DNA of 41,861 bases from Holophagaceae bacterium (GCA_025363715.1 JANYLR010000037.1:1-41861); one strand, 5' to 3'. Counted from the stretch's first letter, positions 23,295 through 34,596 are shown. Made by a program: numbers and translations. The notes: generated by a model from the sequence alone, not told the origin.

Positions 23295-23368
23295 GGCGGG
23301 CCTCTCCACCAGTTCAGCACACATCCTCAAGGGGGTGGTTGAAAAGCCGGGTAAGGAACTTGCCGGGA

Positions 23369-25429
23369 TCAGGGAGACGGGCGTTCCAGGGACCCCCGCA
23401 TGGCCTCGTACAGCGCCTGCAGGGTGTAGGGCTTCTGAAGAAACCCCACCGCCTTCTCTCCGGTTCCCTCTTGGATAGAGTCGTGTTCCGAATAGCCGCT
23501 GCTGAGGATCACAGGCATCCGGGGATCCAGGCGATGGATGAGCCGGGCGGCCTCCAGGCCATCCAGGTGGGGCATGGTGAGGTCCATCAGCACCAGGTCG
23601 ATGGCAGCACGCTCCTGCTGGAATGCCTTCACCGCCTGGCGACCGTCATGGGCGATGAGGACCTTCAGTCCCATGCTTTCCAGCATGGCGGACACCGAAT
23701 CCGTGATCATCATCTCGTCATCCACCAGCAGCACCGTGCCCTCGAGGCGTTGCCGGGCAGGCGCAAGCGCTTGGTTTTTCTCTTCCATCGCCAGAGCCGA
23801 CGCCCTGAAGAACACCTTGAAGGTCGTGCCCTGCCCTTGCTGGCTATCGATCCTCAGCCCCGCGTGGTGCCCGCGCAGGATGCCCTGGATCGCCGACAAG
23901 CCCAGGCCCCGGCCCAGGGACTTGGTGGAAAAGAAGGGATCGAAGATCCGGGTCTGGACCTCCGGGCTCATGCCGCAGCCGGTGTCGCTCACCTCCAGGG
24001 CCACGAACGCCCCGGCTTCGAGAGCCTGTCCCTGGAAGTCCTTCGCCAGGTCGCCCACACCCAGGCGCAGAGACCGGGTGGTGATGCGGATGACCCCCTC
24101 CTGGTCCCCGATGGCATCCGAGGCGTTGGTGAGCAGGTTCAGGATCAGCTGCTGGATCTGGGCTGCGTCTGCTTCGAAGGGGGGCAGCAGGGGCGCGAGA
24201 TCCAGATTCAGCAGGATCTTCTTCGGGATGGTGACCTTCAACAGATCGTTCATGTCCTCGATGACCTGGTTCAGGGAGTGCTGTTTGATGACAAAGCGGC
24301 TCTTGCCCGAATAGGCCAGCATCTGGCGGGTGAGGTCAGTGGCCCGATGTACCACGCGCTCCATGGATTCCAGATATTGGAAGGCGGGTGACTGCGGGTC
24401 CACCTTCATCTGCACCAGATTGAGGTAGCTTTGCATCGCCGCCAGCAGATTGTTGAAATCGTGCGCGATGCCGCCCGACAGGATGCCCAGGCTCTCGAGC
24501 TTCTGGGTGTGCAGGAGCTGCCGCTCCAGATTCAGGCGCTCGTTTTCCGCTTCCCTGCGGTCGGTGATGTCCTCGAAGAGGGTCGCGATCTGACCCTTGG
24601 CGGGGCTGAAGACCTGTACCGCATAGAGCCGGTCCCGGCCAGGCAGGGTCAGGTCAAAGGTAGCGAAGCCTTCCCGCGCCTCCACCCGCTGGAACTCGGA
24701 GCAATGCTCTAGGAAGCCTGGGCCGAAGATGGCGAAACTGTCACGCCCGAGGACAGCCTGCCTATCCAGCTGCAGGATGGCCAGGCAGTTGGGATTCACA
24801 TCCAGGACCTGCATGGTCGGGAAGGGAGCACTCTCACCCGGAGACAAGCGGTGGATGGCCAGGCCCTCCTTCATGGATTCGAAGAGGGACCGGTATCTCT
24901 TCTCGCTTTCCTTCAAGACCTTGGCTGATTCATTGACGGCCCGCAGGGGTAAGGTGCGGAGCATGAAGAACACCAGGAAGGCGAGCACCAGGGAACCCAG
25001 CGCGACCAGGAGTGTCCTCAGCAGGAGCGGCCGGAGCGAATAGGAAACTCGGATCTGGGCGACCACCTGGCCGGCATCATAGATTTGGTGGTAGTACCGC
25101 GTCTGCAGTCCACCGGTGATGCCTCTGTTTTGGGCGATCACCTCACCATCCGGGGCGACGATATCGATGGCTTCCGACCTGTCCTCCGTGAGGCCCCGTC
25201 CCAGCAGTTCAGAAAGCCGGATCTCTTCGAAACGCCACATGAGAGGGCTGTCTTCAATGATGTGCGAAATCTCGCGGGAACGCAGTTCCGTCCGCGCTTC
25301 CAGCACCCCCCGCAGGTACTGGTAGGACCCGAGGAAGAAGATCATCGGCACCAGTACTGCGATCGAGGAGGAAATGCCCCAGGCGACGACCATGGAAAGC
25401 CGTTCGACCGAGTCGCTGAACTTCATCAT
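23369..25429 (-). CDS. Hybrid histidine kinase (periplasmic domain, PAS, HisKA, HATPase, receiver)
   Basis: A 686-residue membrane sensor kinase. Order: transmembrane helix (about 12-36), a periplasmic loop of some 95 residues, a second helix (134-157), a PAS-like region (170-300), HisKA with phospho-histidine H323 in 'GGIAHDFNNLLAAM', HATPase_c (about 410-545: 'NLLTNASDAIGD', 'DTGCGMSPEV', 'GRGLGLSAIQGI') and a receiver domain (about 565-680) with the acceptor D616 in 'DLVLMDLTMP' and 'LQKPYT' at the end. No DNA-binding output is fused. The gene begins 12 bases after the stop of a PstS-like binding protein, so the two may form one sensing unit. ATG at 25426, three bases later, has equally good ribosome-site spacing. 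Confidence 0.9.
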   Translation of the reverse strand: MMKFSDSVERLSMVVAWGISSSIAVLVPMIFFLGSYQYLRGVLEARTELRSREISHIIEDSPLMWRFEEIRLSELLGRGLTEDRSEAIDIVAPDGEVIAQNRGITGGLQTRYYHQIYDAGQVVAQIRVSYSLRPLLLRTLLVALGSLVLAFLVFFMLRTLPLRAVNESAKVLKESEKRYRSLFESMKEGLAIHRLSPGESAPFPTMQVLDVNPNCLAILQLDRQAVLGRDSFAIFGPGFLEHCSEFQRVEAREGFATFDLTLPGRDRLYAVQVFSPAKGQIATLFEDITDRREAENERLNLERQLLHTQKLESLGILSGGIAHDFNNLLAAMQSYLNLVQMKVDPQSPAFQYLESMERVVHRATDLTRQMLAYSGKSRFVIKQHSLNQVIEDMNDLLKVTIPKKILLNLDLAPLLPPFEADAAQIQQLILNLLTNASDAIGDQEGVIRITTRSLRLGVGDLAKDFQGQALEAGAFVALEVSDTGCGMSPEVQTRIFDPFFSTKSLGRGLGLSAIQGILRGHHAGLRIDSQQGQGTTFKVFFRASALAMEEKNQALAPARQRLEGTVLLVDDEMMITDSVSAMLESMGLKVLIAHDGRQAVKAFQQERAAIDLVLMDLTMPHLDGLEAARLIHRLDPRMPVILSSGYSEHDSIQEGTGEKAVGFLQKPYTLQALYEAMRGSLERPSP

Positions 25430-25441
25430 GGTCCTCGCCTC

Positions 25442-26275
25442 TCAGCGGCTGGGGACTGGGGAGCCGGTCACCAGCACGCCGACCTTCTCGGCCTGGGAGC
25501 GTCCGGTCGCCGAGAAGATGAAATCGATGAAGGCCAGGGCGGCCGCGGGCGTCTTGGCCGTGGTGACCACGCTGATCTCCTTGGCCAGGGGATAGGCCCC
25601 ACTGGCCAGAGTGCCCGTGGTCGGGCGCACGCCATTCAAGGTGAGCACGTTCAGAGGCAGATTCTCGACCAGCACACCGACCAGGCCCGAGGGCCCGACC
25701 CCTCCCTGGGTCTTGGCAATGAGGGCCATGGCCTCGAGATCCGTCACCGCCATGAGCATCCCAGGCCTGCCCTGGGACAGCGATACGGCCTGGTTCAAAC
25801 CGGGCGACAGCGAGCGCAGGATCTGGGTGTCGATATCGCTCTGGGGGCGCAGGACCAGCCGGATGGGGTTCCCCGGCTTCCACTGGGCCACCCGGCCTGC
25901 GTAGATGTCCTCCAGGAACTGGGTGGTGATGTCAGAGACCGGGGCGCTCATCTCCGTGACGAGGGCCAGGGGCGTCTTGCCGTAGCTTTGCCACCGGGCC
26001 CCCCGACCAGCCTCCTCGGCACTGATCGGCCTGCTGCTCATGGCCACGTCCAGGACACCCGCCAGCAGGGCCTTGATGGCGCCGGAACTCCCGAGGGGCT
26101 TCTCGATGACGATCTGAACCTGCCGGTGCTTCCGCTGGTACGACTCGGCCAGGGGCTTGAGCATGTCCAGGGCACTGCCGGAACCATTGATGCGGATCAC
26201 CTCGGTGGCTTGGCACAACCCAGGCAGGGCCGTGCCCAGGCTGAGCACAAGGGCCCAAAACATGGTTGTTCTCAT
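25442..26275 (-). CDS. PstS-like periplasmic substrate-binding protein
   Basis: A 277-residue exported protein with a signal peptide ('MFWALVLSLGTALPGLCQA', cleavage near residue 23). It has the PBP-like fold of phosphate-binding proteins: 'IRINGSGSALDMLKPLAESY' (27-46), 'GSSGAIKALLAGVLDVAMSS' and 'RPISAEEAG' after it, then 'LALVTEMS' and 'FLEDIYAGRVAQWKPG'. The 'GSG' and 'GSSGAIKAL' loops match the oxyanion-binding regions of PstS. There are no pstC/A/B genes here. The hybrid kinase follows 12 bases downstream, so the protein more likely presents a ligand, possibly phosphate or another oxyanion, to the kinase's periplasmic loop. Ribosome site for ATG 26275 is a run of G some 11 bases upstream. 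Confidence 0.8.
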   Translation of the reverse strand: MRTTMFWALVLSLGTALPGLCQATEVIRINGSGSALDMLKPLAESYQRKHRQVQIVIEKPLGSSGAIKALLAGVLDVAMSSRPISAEEAGRGARWQSYGKTPLALVTEMSAPVSDITTQFLEDIYAGRVAQWKPGNPIRLVLRPQSDIDTQILRSLSPGLNQAVSLSQGRPGMLMAVTDLEAMALIAKTQGGVGPSGLVGVLVENLPLNVLTLNGVRPTTGTLASGAYPLAKEISVVTTAKTPAAALAFIDFIFSATGRSQAEKVGVLVTGSPVPSR

Positions 26276-26437
26276 GGGTAGATGCCCCCCTGGTCTCCCC
26301 TCTTTTCGGCCGGACTGTGGGCAAGCTGAATTCCCAAAGAGGATGGTCATCGTCCCACGATGGCGTCTCCTGAAGCCCTGGCGCAGACGCTGACAAAGGG
26401 CTCGAAGAAACCGCCCCGGTTGGCTACACTCCGGCCC

Positions 26438-26986
26438 ATGAGCGCCCAAGCCTTTGCCGTCCTCACCGCCATCGGACCCGACCGGGTCGGGATCGTGGAT
26501 GATCTCTCCCGCCTCATCGCCCCGTTGGGCGGCAACATCGAGGAAAGCAAGATGGCCATCCTGGGCGGCGAATTCGCCGTCATCATGCTCGTTTCCCTGG
26601 CCGCCCCGCAACTCGAGGTCCTGGAAGGTGTCCTGCCCGCCCAGGAGAAGGCCCTGGGCCTGCGCCTGGAGCTCAAGCCGACCCGAAAGCCCGTGGCCAA
26701 TCTGGAGGGTCGGCCCTATAGCCTGGAGACTGTTTCCCTGGATACCCCGGGGATCCTGCTCGCGGTCACCGCCGTGCTCAAGGCCCACCGCATCAACATC
26801 GAGGTCATGGAAACCCTGACCCAGCCCGCGCCCTGGACCGGTGCCCCCATGTTCCGCATGCGGGCCACGATCATTCTGGGCCCGACGATATCCATCCTGC
26901 AGCTCCGGGCCGACCTGGCCCAGATCGAAGCCGAGCGGGACCTGGACATCACCCTGCGGCCCGCCATCGCCGGGCTGAGCGAATAG
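26438..26986 (+). CDS. GcvR-like tandem ACT-domain protein
   Basis: A 182-residue protein made of two ACT-type domains. The first is 'FAVLTAIGPDRVGIVDDLSR' (6-25) with 'GGNIEESKMAILGGEFAVIM'; the second is 'ETVSLDTPGILLAVTAVLKA' with 'INIEVMETLT'. This matches the glycine cleavage regulator GcvR family, whose members bind amino acids and act by protein contact instead of binding DNA. Partner and ligand are unknown: no gcvA or gcv gene is present. The start at ATG 26438 follows the family; its ribosome site is poor, and an in-frame ATG at 26360 would add 26 unlikely residues. Confidence 0.8.
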   Translation: MSAQAFAVLTAIGPDRVGIVDDLSRLIAPLGGNIEESKMAILGGEFAVIMLVSLAAPQLEVLEGVLPAQEKALGLRLELKPTRKPVANLEGRPYSLETVSLDTPGILLAVTAVLKAHRINIEVMETLTQPAPWTGAPMFRMRATIILGPTISILQLRADLAQIEAERDLDITLRPAIAGLSE

Positions 26987-26995
26987 CCACCAGGC

Positions 26996-28429
26996 TCACA
27001 AGGTGGGTCCGCCTTCCGCGAGCTGCTCCATGTGGCCCTGGAAACCCTTCATCACCAGGCCGTGGATGACGGCTTGGGTGAAGCGGTAGAACGCCCAGGG
27101 CAAGGAAGGATCAAAGTCGTGGATGGCCACCATGGAGTACTGGCCGCCCAGCAGGTCCCGGAACTCCAGACGGGCGGTGCGGCCCCCCAGGAACCGGGCG
27201 AGCGCCCCGCCGGTGATGAAGTACATCCGCCGGTCCGGCGTGCTGTGGGTGGGCTGGAAGGTGAGCGTCAGCAACAGCATGCCCCCGGGCCTCTGCCGCA
27301 CGGTCCAGGAGCCGACGGCGTCCCGAGTGGTCTGGATGAAGAGGCCCATCAGGGTCCCCAGCCATCGGAAGTAGTGATCCGCAAGCCACTCGGCATTGCG
27401 CTGCTCCGGCAGCCGCAGGCGCTGGATGGAGCGCACCCGGCCCAGCTGGTGGATGATCTCGTCATCCAGGATCCGCTGAGGCGGCCGGATGGCCAGGCCC
27501 CGCTGGGCCTCGTGCACCGAAGCGCCAAGGGTGTCGCGGAGGGGCTTCCAACCCCGGGCCACTTGGCGTTCCACGGGGTTGCCCTGCCCCTGGGCCTCTG
27601 CTGAAAACATGTCCAGCAGATAGGCGAGGAAATCCGGATGGAGGGATGGGCGCAGGAGCCGCAGCAGGATCTGGAAGAGTCCCCTCGGCATACCTGGCCA
27701 GGCCAGAAACCGGGGCCTGCGCCCCAGGCGTGTGGCAGTCTCTTCCAGCATCCAGCGGAGGGTGATGGACTCAGGGCCGAAGACGTCGAAGGCCTGGCCG
27801 AAGGTGTCCGCCTGGCCCACGCAGTGCTGGACGGCCGCCAGGAAACCCTCCACGTGGAGGGGCCGAAGCGCGGTTTCCGCCAGGCGCGGCAAGGGGATCA
27901 CCGGAAGGCGCCGGACCATGGCCGCCAGCAGCTTGGAAAGCTCCCCGCCAGGGCCCAGTACCAGGCCTGTGCGCAACACCGTGAGGGGAACGCCGTGGGA
28001 CCTGAGCACCGCTTCCAGCTCCCGGGCGTGGCGGGCCGTGCCGTGCTGGGGCCCGGCCACCAGGGGGGTCCGGCAGAGGATCTGTTTCACGCCGGCCTGG
28101 GCCGCCGCCCAGGCGAAGTTGTCCGCCACCAGGAGATCCATATCCCGGGACTGGGCCTGATCCAGGCGGGCCGAGGGATCCCGGTTGTGCACCAGGTAGA
28201 TGGCATAGTCCACGCCCTGCAGGGCGGTCGCCAACTCACGGCGCGAGAAGTGGTCGCAGGGACGCACGTCGATCCCCTCTTCGCCGCCCCTCATGGCCCG
28301 GACCACGGAGCGGGTGAGGGCCACCACCTCGAAGCGGGAGGCCAGGGCCTTGGACACGGCGGCACCCACAAAGCTGCTGGTGCCCGCGATGGCGATCCTG
28401 GGACGGGTCGAAGGTTCAGGCTTGCTCAC
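26996..28429 (-). CDS. SDR-type NAD(P)-binding protein fused to a DUF2867-like domain
   Basis: A 477-residue two-part protein. The N-terminal half is an atypical short-chain dehydrogenase/NmrA-like Rossmann domain ('RIAIAGTSSFVGAAVSKALA' about 11-30; 'GVDYAIYLVHN'; 'GVKQILCRTPLVAG'; 'LTVLRTGLVLGPGGEL'). The C-terminal half, from about 290, resembles DUF2867 ('YFRWLGTLMGLFIQTT', 'RMYFITGGALARFLG', 'RLEFRDLLGGQYSMVAIHDF'). This fused arrangement is known in other bacteria, but its reaction is not. The start is probably GTG at 28429; the frame stays open 46 codons further and would run into the TPR gene, and the ribosome site is weak. It ends 9 bases from the convergent ACT gene. Confidence 0.75.
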   Translation of the reverse strand: MSKPEPSTRPRIAIAGTSSFVGAAVSKALASRFEVVALTRSVVRAMRGGEEGIDVRPCDHFSRRELATALQGVDYAIYLVHNRDPSARLDQAQSRDMDLLVADNFAWAAAQAGVKQILCRTPLVAGPQHGTARHARELEAVLRSHGVPLTVLRTGLVLGPGGELSKLLAAMVRRLPVIPLPRLAETALRPLHVEGFLAAVQHCVGQADTFGQAFDVFGPESITLRWMLEETATRLGRRPRFLAWPGMPRGLFQILLRLLRPSLHPDFLAYLLDMFSAEAQGQGNPVERQVARGWKPLRDTLGASVHEAQRGLAIRPPQRILDDEIIHQLGRVRSIQRLRLPEQRNAEWLADHYFRWLGTLMGLFIQTTRDAVGSWTVRQRPGGMLLLTLTFQPTHSTPDRRMYFITGGALARFLGGRTARLEFRDLLGGQYSMVAIHDFDPSLPWAFYRFTQAVIHGLVMKGFQGHMEQLAEGGPTL

Positions 28430-28493
28430 GCTGGAAGCATAGCCCAAGGCAGAAGGGCGCCGGGGTTGGCCCCGGCGGTAACGCGGACCTGTT

Positions 28494-29015
28494 TCAGCTG
28501 ATGGCTTCGGGCTTGTGGGCGGCGAGCTTGTCCTTGACGCGCTCCACGGCCTTGGCCGCCAGGGCATAGCCGGGGTTCTCGTCCAGGGACTGACGGAAGT
28601 GTTCCAGGGCCTTGTCCAGCTGTTCCTTGGCTTCGAAGACCCGCCCCAGGTTGAAATGGGGGAAGCAGTAGCTGTCGTACCGCTTGGCCTTCAGGGCCAT
28701 GCGCAGCCAGGGGATGGCCTCGTCGGGCTCGCCCTGCTCCACGTAGTAGGCACCGATGTCGTTGTAGGGGTTGCCGAACTCGGGATCCAGGTCGATGGCG
28801 CGATGGCAATCCTCGATGGCCGAGGCGTAGTCCTTCTCGAAGGAGCGGGCCCAGCCCCGGAAGGTGTAGGCCTCTGGAGTAGCGTGGATCTCGATGGACT
28901 TGGTGTAGAGGGCGATGGCCTTGTCCACCTCACCCTTCATGTGGAGCTGGTAGGCCTTCCCCACCCACTCCATGGCCTCCTGGCGCTTGTCCTTGCGATC
29001 CTGTTCGTCACTCAT
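28494..29015 (-). CDS. TPR-repeat protein
   Basis: A 173-residue soluble protein built of about four tetratricopeptide repeats (from about 12 to 165), e.g. 'GKAYQLHMKGEVDKAIALYT', 'GWARSFEKDYASAIEDCHRA' followed by 'IDLDPEFG', 'IGAYYVEQGEPDEAIPWLRM' and 'NLGRVFEAKEQLDKALEHFR'. There is no signal peptide or other domain, so it is a cytoplasmic scaffold of unknown partner. ATG at 29015 has GAGGA at seven bases. It is divergent from the larger TPR gene at 29092, with 76 bases between the starts. Confidence 0.85.
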   Translation of the reverse strand: MSDEQDRKDKRQEAMEWVGKAYQLHMKGEVDKAIALYTKSIEIHATPEAYTFRGWARSFEKDYASAIEDCHRAIDLDPEFGNPYNDIGAYYVEQGEPDEAIPWLRMALKAKRYDSYCFPHFNLGRVFEAKEQLDKALEHFRQSLDENPGYALAAKAVERVKDKLAAHKPEAIS

Positions 29016-29091
29016 GGGTGTTCCTCGACGTCATTAGGATAAAACCCAGGGGAAGCCCCCCAGAGAGGATTCTTCCCTCTATTCTGAAACC

Positions 29092-30945
29092 ATGGCCAAT
29101 GATCTGCCCGGTTCCTTCTGCCAGAACTGCCTCTCCTGGAATCCGGGGGACCGGGAGACCTGCCTGAAATGCGGCACCCGTTTGCTCATCCTCGCGGGCG
29201 ACCAGATTTGGGAGGATGAGCCCGAGGACGTGGACGGCGGCGAGGACCTGGAAGAGCACCTGCTGGAGCGCATCACGGGCCTTGAGGAGACCGTGCGCCG
29301 GGTCGAGACCTACCTGGAGACCGTCTCCGACCAGCTGGGCAAGCTGGAGCGCAGCGAGGTCATGCTGCGCAACGGCCTCATGGCCCTGGTCCAGGAGATG
29401 GAGCACAACCGCCAGCTGGACGCCCATGCCTTCTCCCAGCGCTGGGAGAACCTGGTGGAGGACAACCTGCACCTTATCAGCGCCCGGGAGCTGTTCACCC
29501 GCTACCGGGCCCGCATCCTGCCCATCGCCCGGCCCAAGTCCATGGCCCAGCTCAAGCGGGCCCTGCTGGAAACCACGGCCCTGCTGGAAGCCGCCGACCT
29601 GCCGGGCGCGGCCCAGCGCCTGGGCCAGGCTCTGCCCCTGGATCCCAAGAACTACGAGCTCATCTTCACCGCCGCCTCCCTCCATGAGGCCTCCCAGAAT
29701 TTCGAGGAGGCCGAGGCCCTCGCCCGCAAGGCCGTGGGCCTGAGCCCGCGCCACTTCGAGGGCTGGATGCTGCTGGGCCGGCTGCTCCAGGAGCTGCCGG
29801 AGCAGGCGGACCAGGCCATCGAGGCCCTGCACCAGGCTTCGGATCTGCGGCCCGATGACCCCGAACCCCGTATGCTGTTGGCGGAACTGCTGCTGGACCA
29901 GGATGATCTGCAGGGCGCCCTGGAGGCCGCCCAAGAGGCCGTGGCCCGCCGCCGGGACGGGGAGACCCTGCTGCTCCTCGGCCAGGTCCACCTGGCCCGA
30001 GGGGAAAGCCTCCTGGCCGTGCCCGCCCTCAAGGAGGCCAGCGCCTACCTACCCGGTGACCTGAACGTGCGGGAGGCCCTGGCCGAGGCCTATCTCCTGC
30101 AGGAGGAGCGCCCCAAAGCCTTCGCCATCCTCCAGGAGCTGCTCATGCAGAACCCCGGGGATCCCCACCTCCTGCTCATGCTGGACGCGGAAAACCATCC
30201 CCAGCTGCGGGAGGCCCGGGACGGACGGGCCGGCACCCAGCTCATGCTGGATGAGGCGGAAGCCCTCCTCGACGAGAACCAGACCGAGGGCGCCGAGGTG
30301 CTCCTCAAGCGGGTGCGCCGTAAGGGCCGCAGCCAGCGCTCTGACTGGCTCGACCTACGACTGGCCTTCCTGAAGGGTCCCGAGAAGCGGATCAAGGCGG
30401 CCCTGGATTTCGCCTGCTCGGATCGGCACCCCCGCCTCTGCTTCCTGGCCCTCCGGCTGGTCCTCGAGCACCTCATGGCCCAGAAGCGCGAGCCCGAGAT
30501 CACCCTGGCCCTCGACGCCTACCTCGGCCGCCACCCTAAGAGCACCGGCGCCTGGGAGGCGGCCCTCATGCGCCTGGCCTACCGGCTCATGAATGGGCAG
30601 GTCACGGACCAGGACCTCAGCGAGGTCCGCCGCCTCCACGCCCACCCCCTGCCAGGCCTGGAACCCCGGGCCCGCACCCTCCTGGGCCAGTACCTGCTGG
30701 CCCTCCAGCGCCACCAGGACGTGGTGGACCTGCTGGATCCCCTGCTGGAAAAGGAGCCCACCTTGATCAACCACTTCCAGCTCGGCTCAGCCCTTGTGGG
30801 ACTGGGCGAGAAGGAGGAAGCCCGGGCCCTCCTCCGGGCGGGCCTGGACGCCGAGGCCGGCGACCTGAATGAAAGTCAGGCCAAGGGTGTGAAGACCCAG
30901 ATCCGTAGTCTTTTGAAGGAATTGGACGAACCCACGCAGGCGTGA
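29092..30945 (+). CDS. Zinc-ribbon, coiled-coil and TPR protein
   Basis: A 617-residue cytoplasmic protein. It opens with a zinc ribbon: C10-x2-C13 and C24-x2-C27 in 'FCQNCLSWNPG...CLKCGTRL'. An acidic linker and a coiled coil (about 55-105, 'EEHLLERITGLEETVRRVET') follow, and then a long helical solenoid of TPR units to the end (e.g. 'LIFTAASLHEASQNFEEAEA', 'GWMLLGRLLQELPEQADQAI', 'HFQLGSALVGLGEKEEARAL'). No enzyme domain is present. Neither part identifies a pathway; a scaffold for protein complexes is the safest reading. It ends 69 bases before sufB on the same strand, but sufB has its own promoter-like sequence. Confidence 0.8.
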   Translation: MANDLPGSFCQNCLSWNPGDRETCLKCGTRLLILAGDQIWEDEPEDVDGGEDLEEHLLERITGLEETVRRVETYLETVSDQLGKLERSEVMLRNGLMALVQEMEHNRQLDAHAFSQRWENLVEDNLHLISARELFTRYRARILPIARPKSMAQLKRALLETTALLEAADLPGAAQRLGQALPLDPKNYELIFTAASLHEASQNFEEAEALARKAVGLSPRHFEGWMLLGRLLQELPEQADQAIEALHQASDLRPDDPEPRMLLAELLLDQDDLQGALEAAQEAVARRRDGETLLLLGQVHLARGESLLAVPALKEASAYLPGDLNVREALAEAYLLQEERPKAFAILQELLMQNPGDPHLLLMLDAENHPQLREARDGRAGTQLMLDEAEALLDENQTEGAEVLLKRVRRKGRSQRSDWLDLRLAFLKGPEKRIKAALDFACSDRHPRLCFLALRLVLEHLMAQKREPEITLALDAYLGRHPKSTGAWEAALMRLAYRLMNGQVTDQDLSEVRRLHAHPLPGLEPRARTLLGQYLLALQRHQDVVDLLDPLLEKEPTLINHFQLGSALVGLGEKEEARALLRAGLDAEAGDLNESQAKGVKTQIRSLLKELDEPTQA

Positions 30946-30956
30946 TCAAGGGCACA

Positions 30957-30994
30957 GTCAATTAAGTTGACAATTTTAGTCGAGATTCCACAAT
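30957..30994 (+). promoter_or_regulatory. suf operon promoter overlapped by an IscR/Rrf2-type dyad
   Basis: A perfect TTGACA (30967-30972) and CACAAT (30989-30994), 16 bases apart, precede sufB. The segment TTGACAATTTTAGTCGA (30967-30983) fits the core of the type-1 IscR site (YYGACT-RWWWY-AGTCRR) at all but one position. A second dyad, GTCAA-TTAAG-TTGAC (30957-30971), shares the same TTGAC half-site. A bound Rrf2-family repressor would cover the -35 element. The sequence match is seen; the regulator is not encoded here and is inferred. Confidence 0.6.
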
Positions 30995-31014
30995 CAATGG
31001 GATCGGGGGATGGC

Positions 31015-32454
<1,440 letters not shown>

Positions 32455-32461
32455 AAAATGG

Positions 32462-32533
32462 AACCGCGAATGACGCGAATGGGCGCGAATCAAAACGAAA
32501 TTCCATTCGCGAGCACTCGCGAAATTCGCGGTT
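32462..32533. repeat. Palindromic repeat of the CGCGAAT family in the sufB-sufC gap
   Basis: Two 29-base arms (32462-32490 and 32505-32533), both beginning AACCGCGAAT when read inward, pair with six mismatched positions around a 14-base loop. Each arm contains three CGCGAA-type units about ten bases apart. The outer 10 bases are those of the outer arms at 16813 and 17220. In the mRNA it would form a long hairpin 24 bases before the sufC start. Confidence 0.8.
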
Positions 32534-32557
32534 TGTATTTTGCTTTTGGAGTCCTGA

Positions 32558-33315
<758 letters not shown>

Positions 33316-33319
<4 letters not shown>

Positions 33320-34596
33320 ATTCGGTTTTGGTCGGCTCCAACCTGCTGGCCGACTTGCTCAGCGGGCCCCGGCCCGCTGAGTGGGCTTCGCTGCGCGAAG
33401 CCGCTGAACTGCGGTTGGCAGGGCGCGAGCTGCCCACCACCAGCGACGAGGACTGGAAGTACACGGATCTGAAGGCGCTGGCCGCCCTCTCCTTCGCACC
33501 GGCTCCCCGCGCCACGGTGGACATCAGCGGCCGCCTACTGCCGGAAATGGTGGGCACCCGCCAGGTCTTTGTGAACGGTCACCACGCGCCCCACGCCAGC
33601 TGCGCCTCGGCGGTACCGGCCGGGGTGCGGTTCCTGCCGCTCTCCGTCGCCAGCGAGGCCTGCCACGGCCTGGGCAGCGTGGAGAACGGCGCCAAACCCG
33701 GCCTCTTCGAGGATCTCAACTCCGCCCGCTTCGAGGATGGCGCCGTCCTGCTGGTGCCCAAGAACATGAAGGTGGCCCTGCCCCTGCATCTGCTCTTCAT
33801 CACCCAGGCGGACAGTCCCATCGCCGTCTTCCCGCGCCTCATGGTGGTGCTGGAGCGGGGCGCCGAGCTGGAGCTGGTGGAGGAACACCACGGCACCGGC
33901 ACCTACCTGACCTGCCCCGTGGTCGAGGTACAGGTGGGCGAGGGCGCCATCCTGCGCCACGAACGGGTGCAGCGCGATAGCGAAGATGCATTCCATATCA
34001 GCACCCTCAAAGCCGAGGTGGCCAAGGGCGGCCAGTACCATTCCCGCACCCTCAGCTTCGGAGCCAGGCTCTCTCGCCAGCAACCTTGGATACGGCTGGG
34101 GGAAGGCGCCGAAGCCACCCTCGACGGCCTCGCCCTATTGCAGGGATCGCAGGTGGCGGATACCCACAGCTTCCTGCACCACGCCGAGCCCAAGGCCACC
34201 AGCCACCAGCTGCACAAGTGCATCGTGGACGGGAAGGCCCGCGCCATCTTCAACGGCCAGATCCGCGTGGCGCCCCGCGCCCAGGGCACGGACGCCCGCC
34301 AGCAAAGCCGCAACCTGCTGCTCTCCGAAGCCGCGCGGGTGGACACCAAGCCCCAGCTGGACATCTACGCCGACGATGTGAAGTGCAGCCATGGAGCCAC
34401 CGTGGGCCAGCTGGATCCCGAAGAGCTCTTCTACCTGGAGAGCCGCGGCCTGAACGCCGATGATGCCCGGAACCTGCTCACCTACGGCTTCGCGGCGGAC
34501 GTGCTCCGGCACATTCCCGTGGCCAGCCTTCGCCGGGCCCTGCGCCAGCTGGTCATGGCCCGCACCCAGGCCGGCTCCCTCGGAGACCTGGCATGA
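33316..34596 (+). CDS. sufD: Fe-S cluster assembly protein SufD
   Basis: A 426-residue SufD, the SufB-like partner that completes the SufBC2D scaffold. Key regions are 'TSDEDWKYTDLKALAALSF' near the N-terminus and 'CIVDGKARAIFNGQIRVAP' then 'TDARQQSRNLLLSE' in the beta-helix. The conserved C-terminal 'DDVKCSHGATVGQLDPEELF' carries the histidine matching the essential SufD His of E. coli, followed by 'YLESRGLNADDARNLL'. It overlaps both neighbours by four bases (ATGA junctions at 33316 and 34593), so sufC-D-S form a translationally coupled block. Confidence 0.95.

Noticed and set aside
25442..26275. PstS-like gene as part of a phosphate transporter
   Set aside because: No pstC, pstA, pstB or phoU lies nearby; the adjacent gene is a histidine kinase.
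30967..31014. TTG start extending sufB by 16 residues
   Set aside because: The TTG is part of a perfect -35 TTGACA inside the IscR-like dyad; SufB proteins begin at the later ATG.
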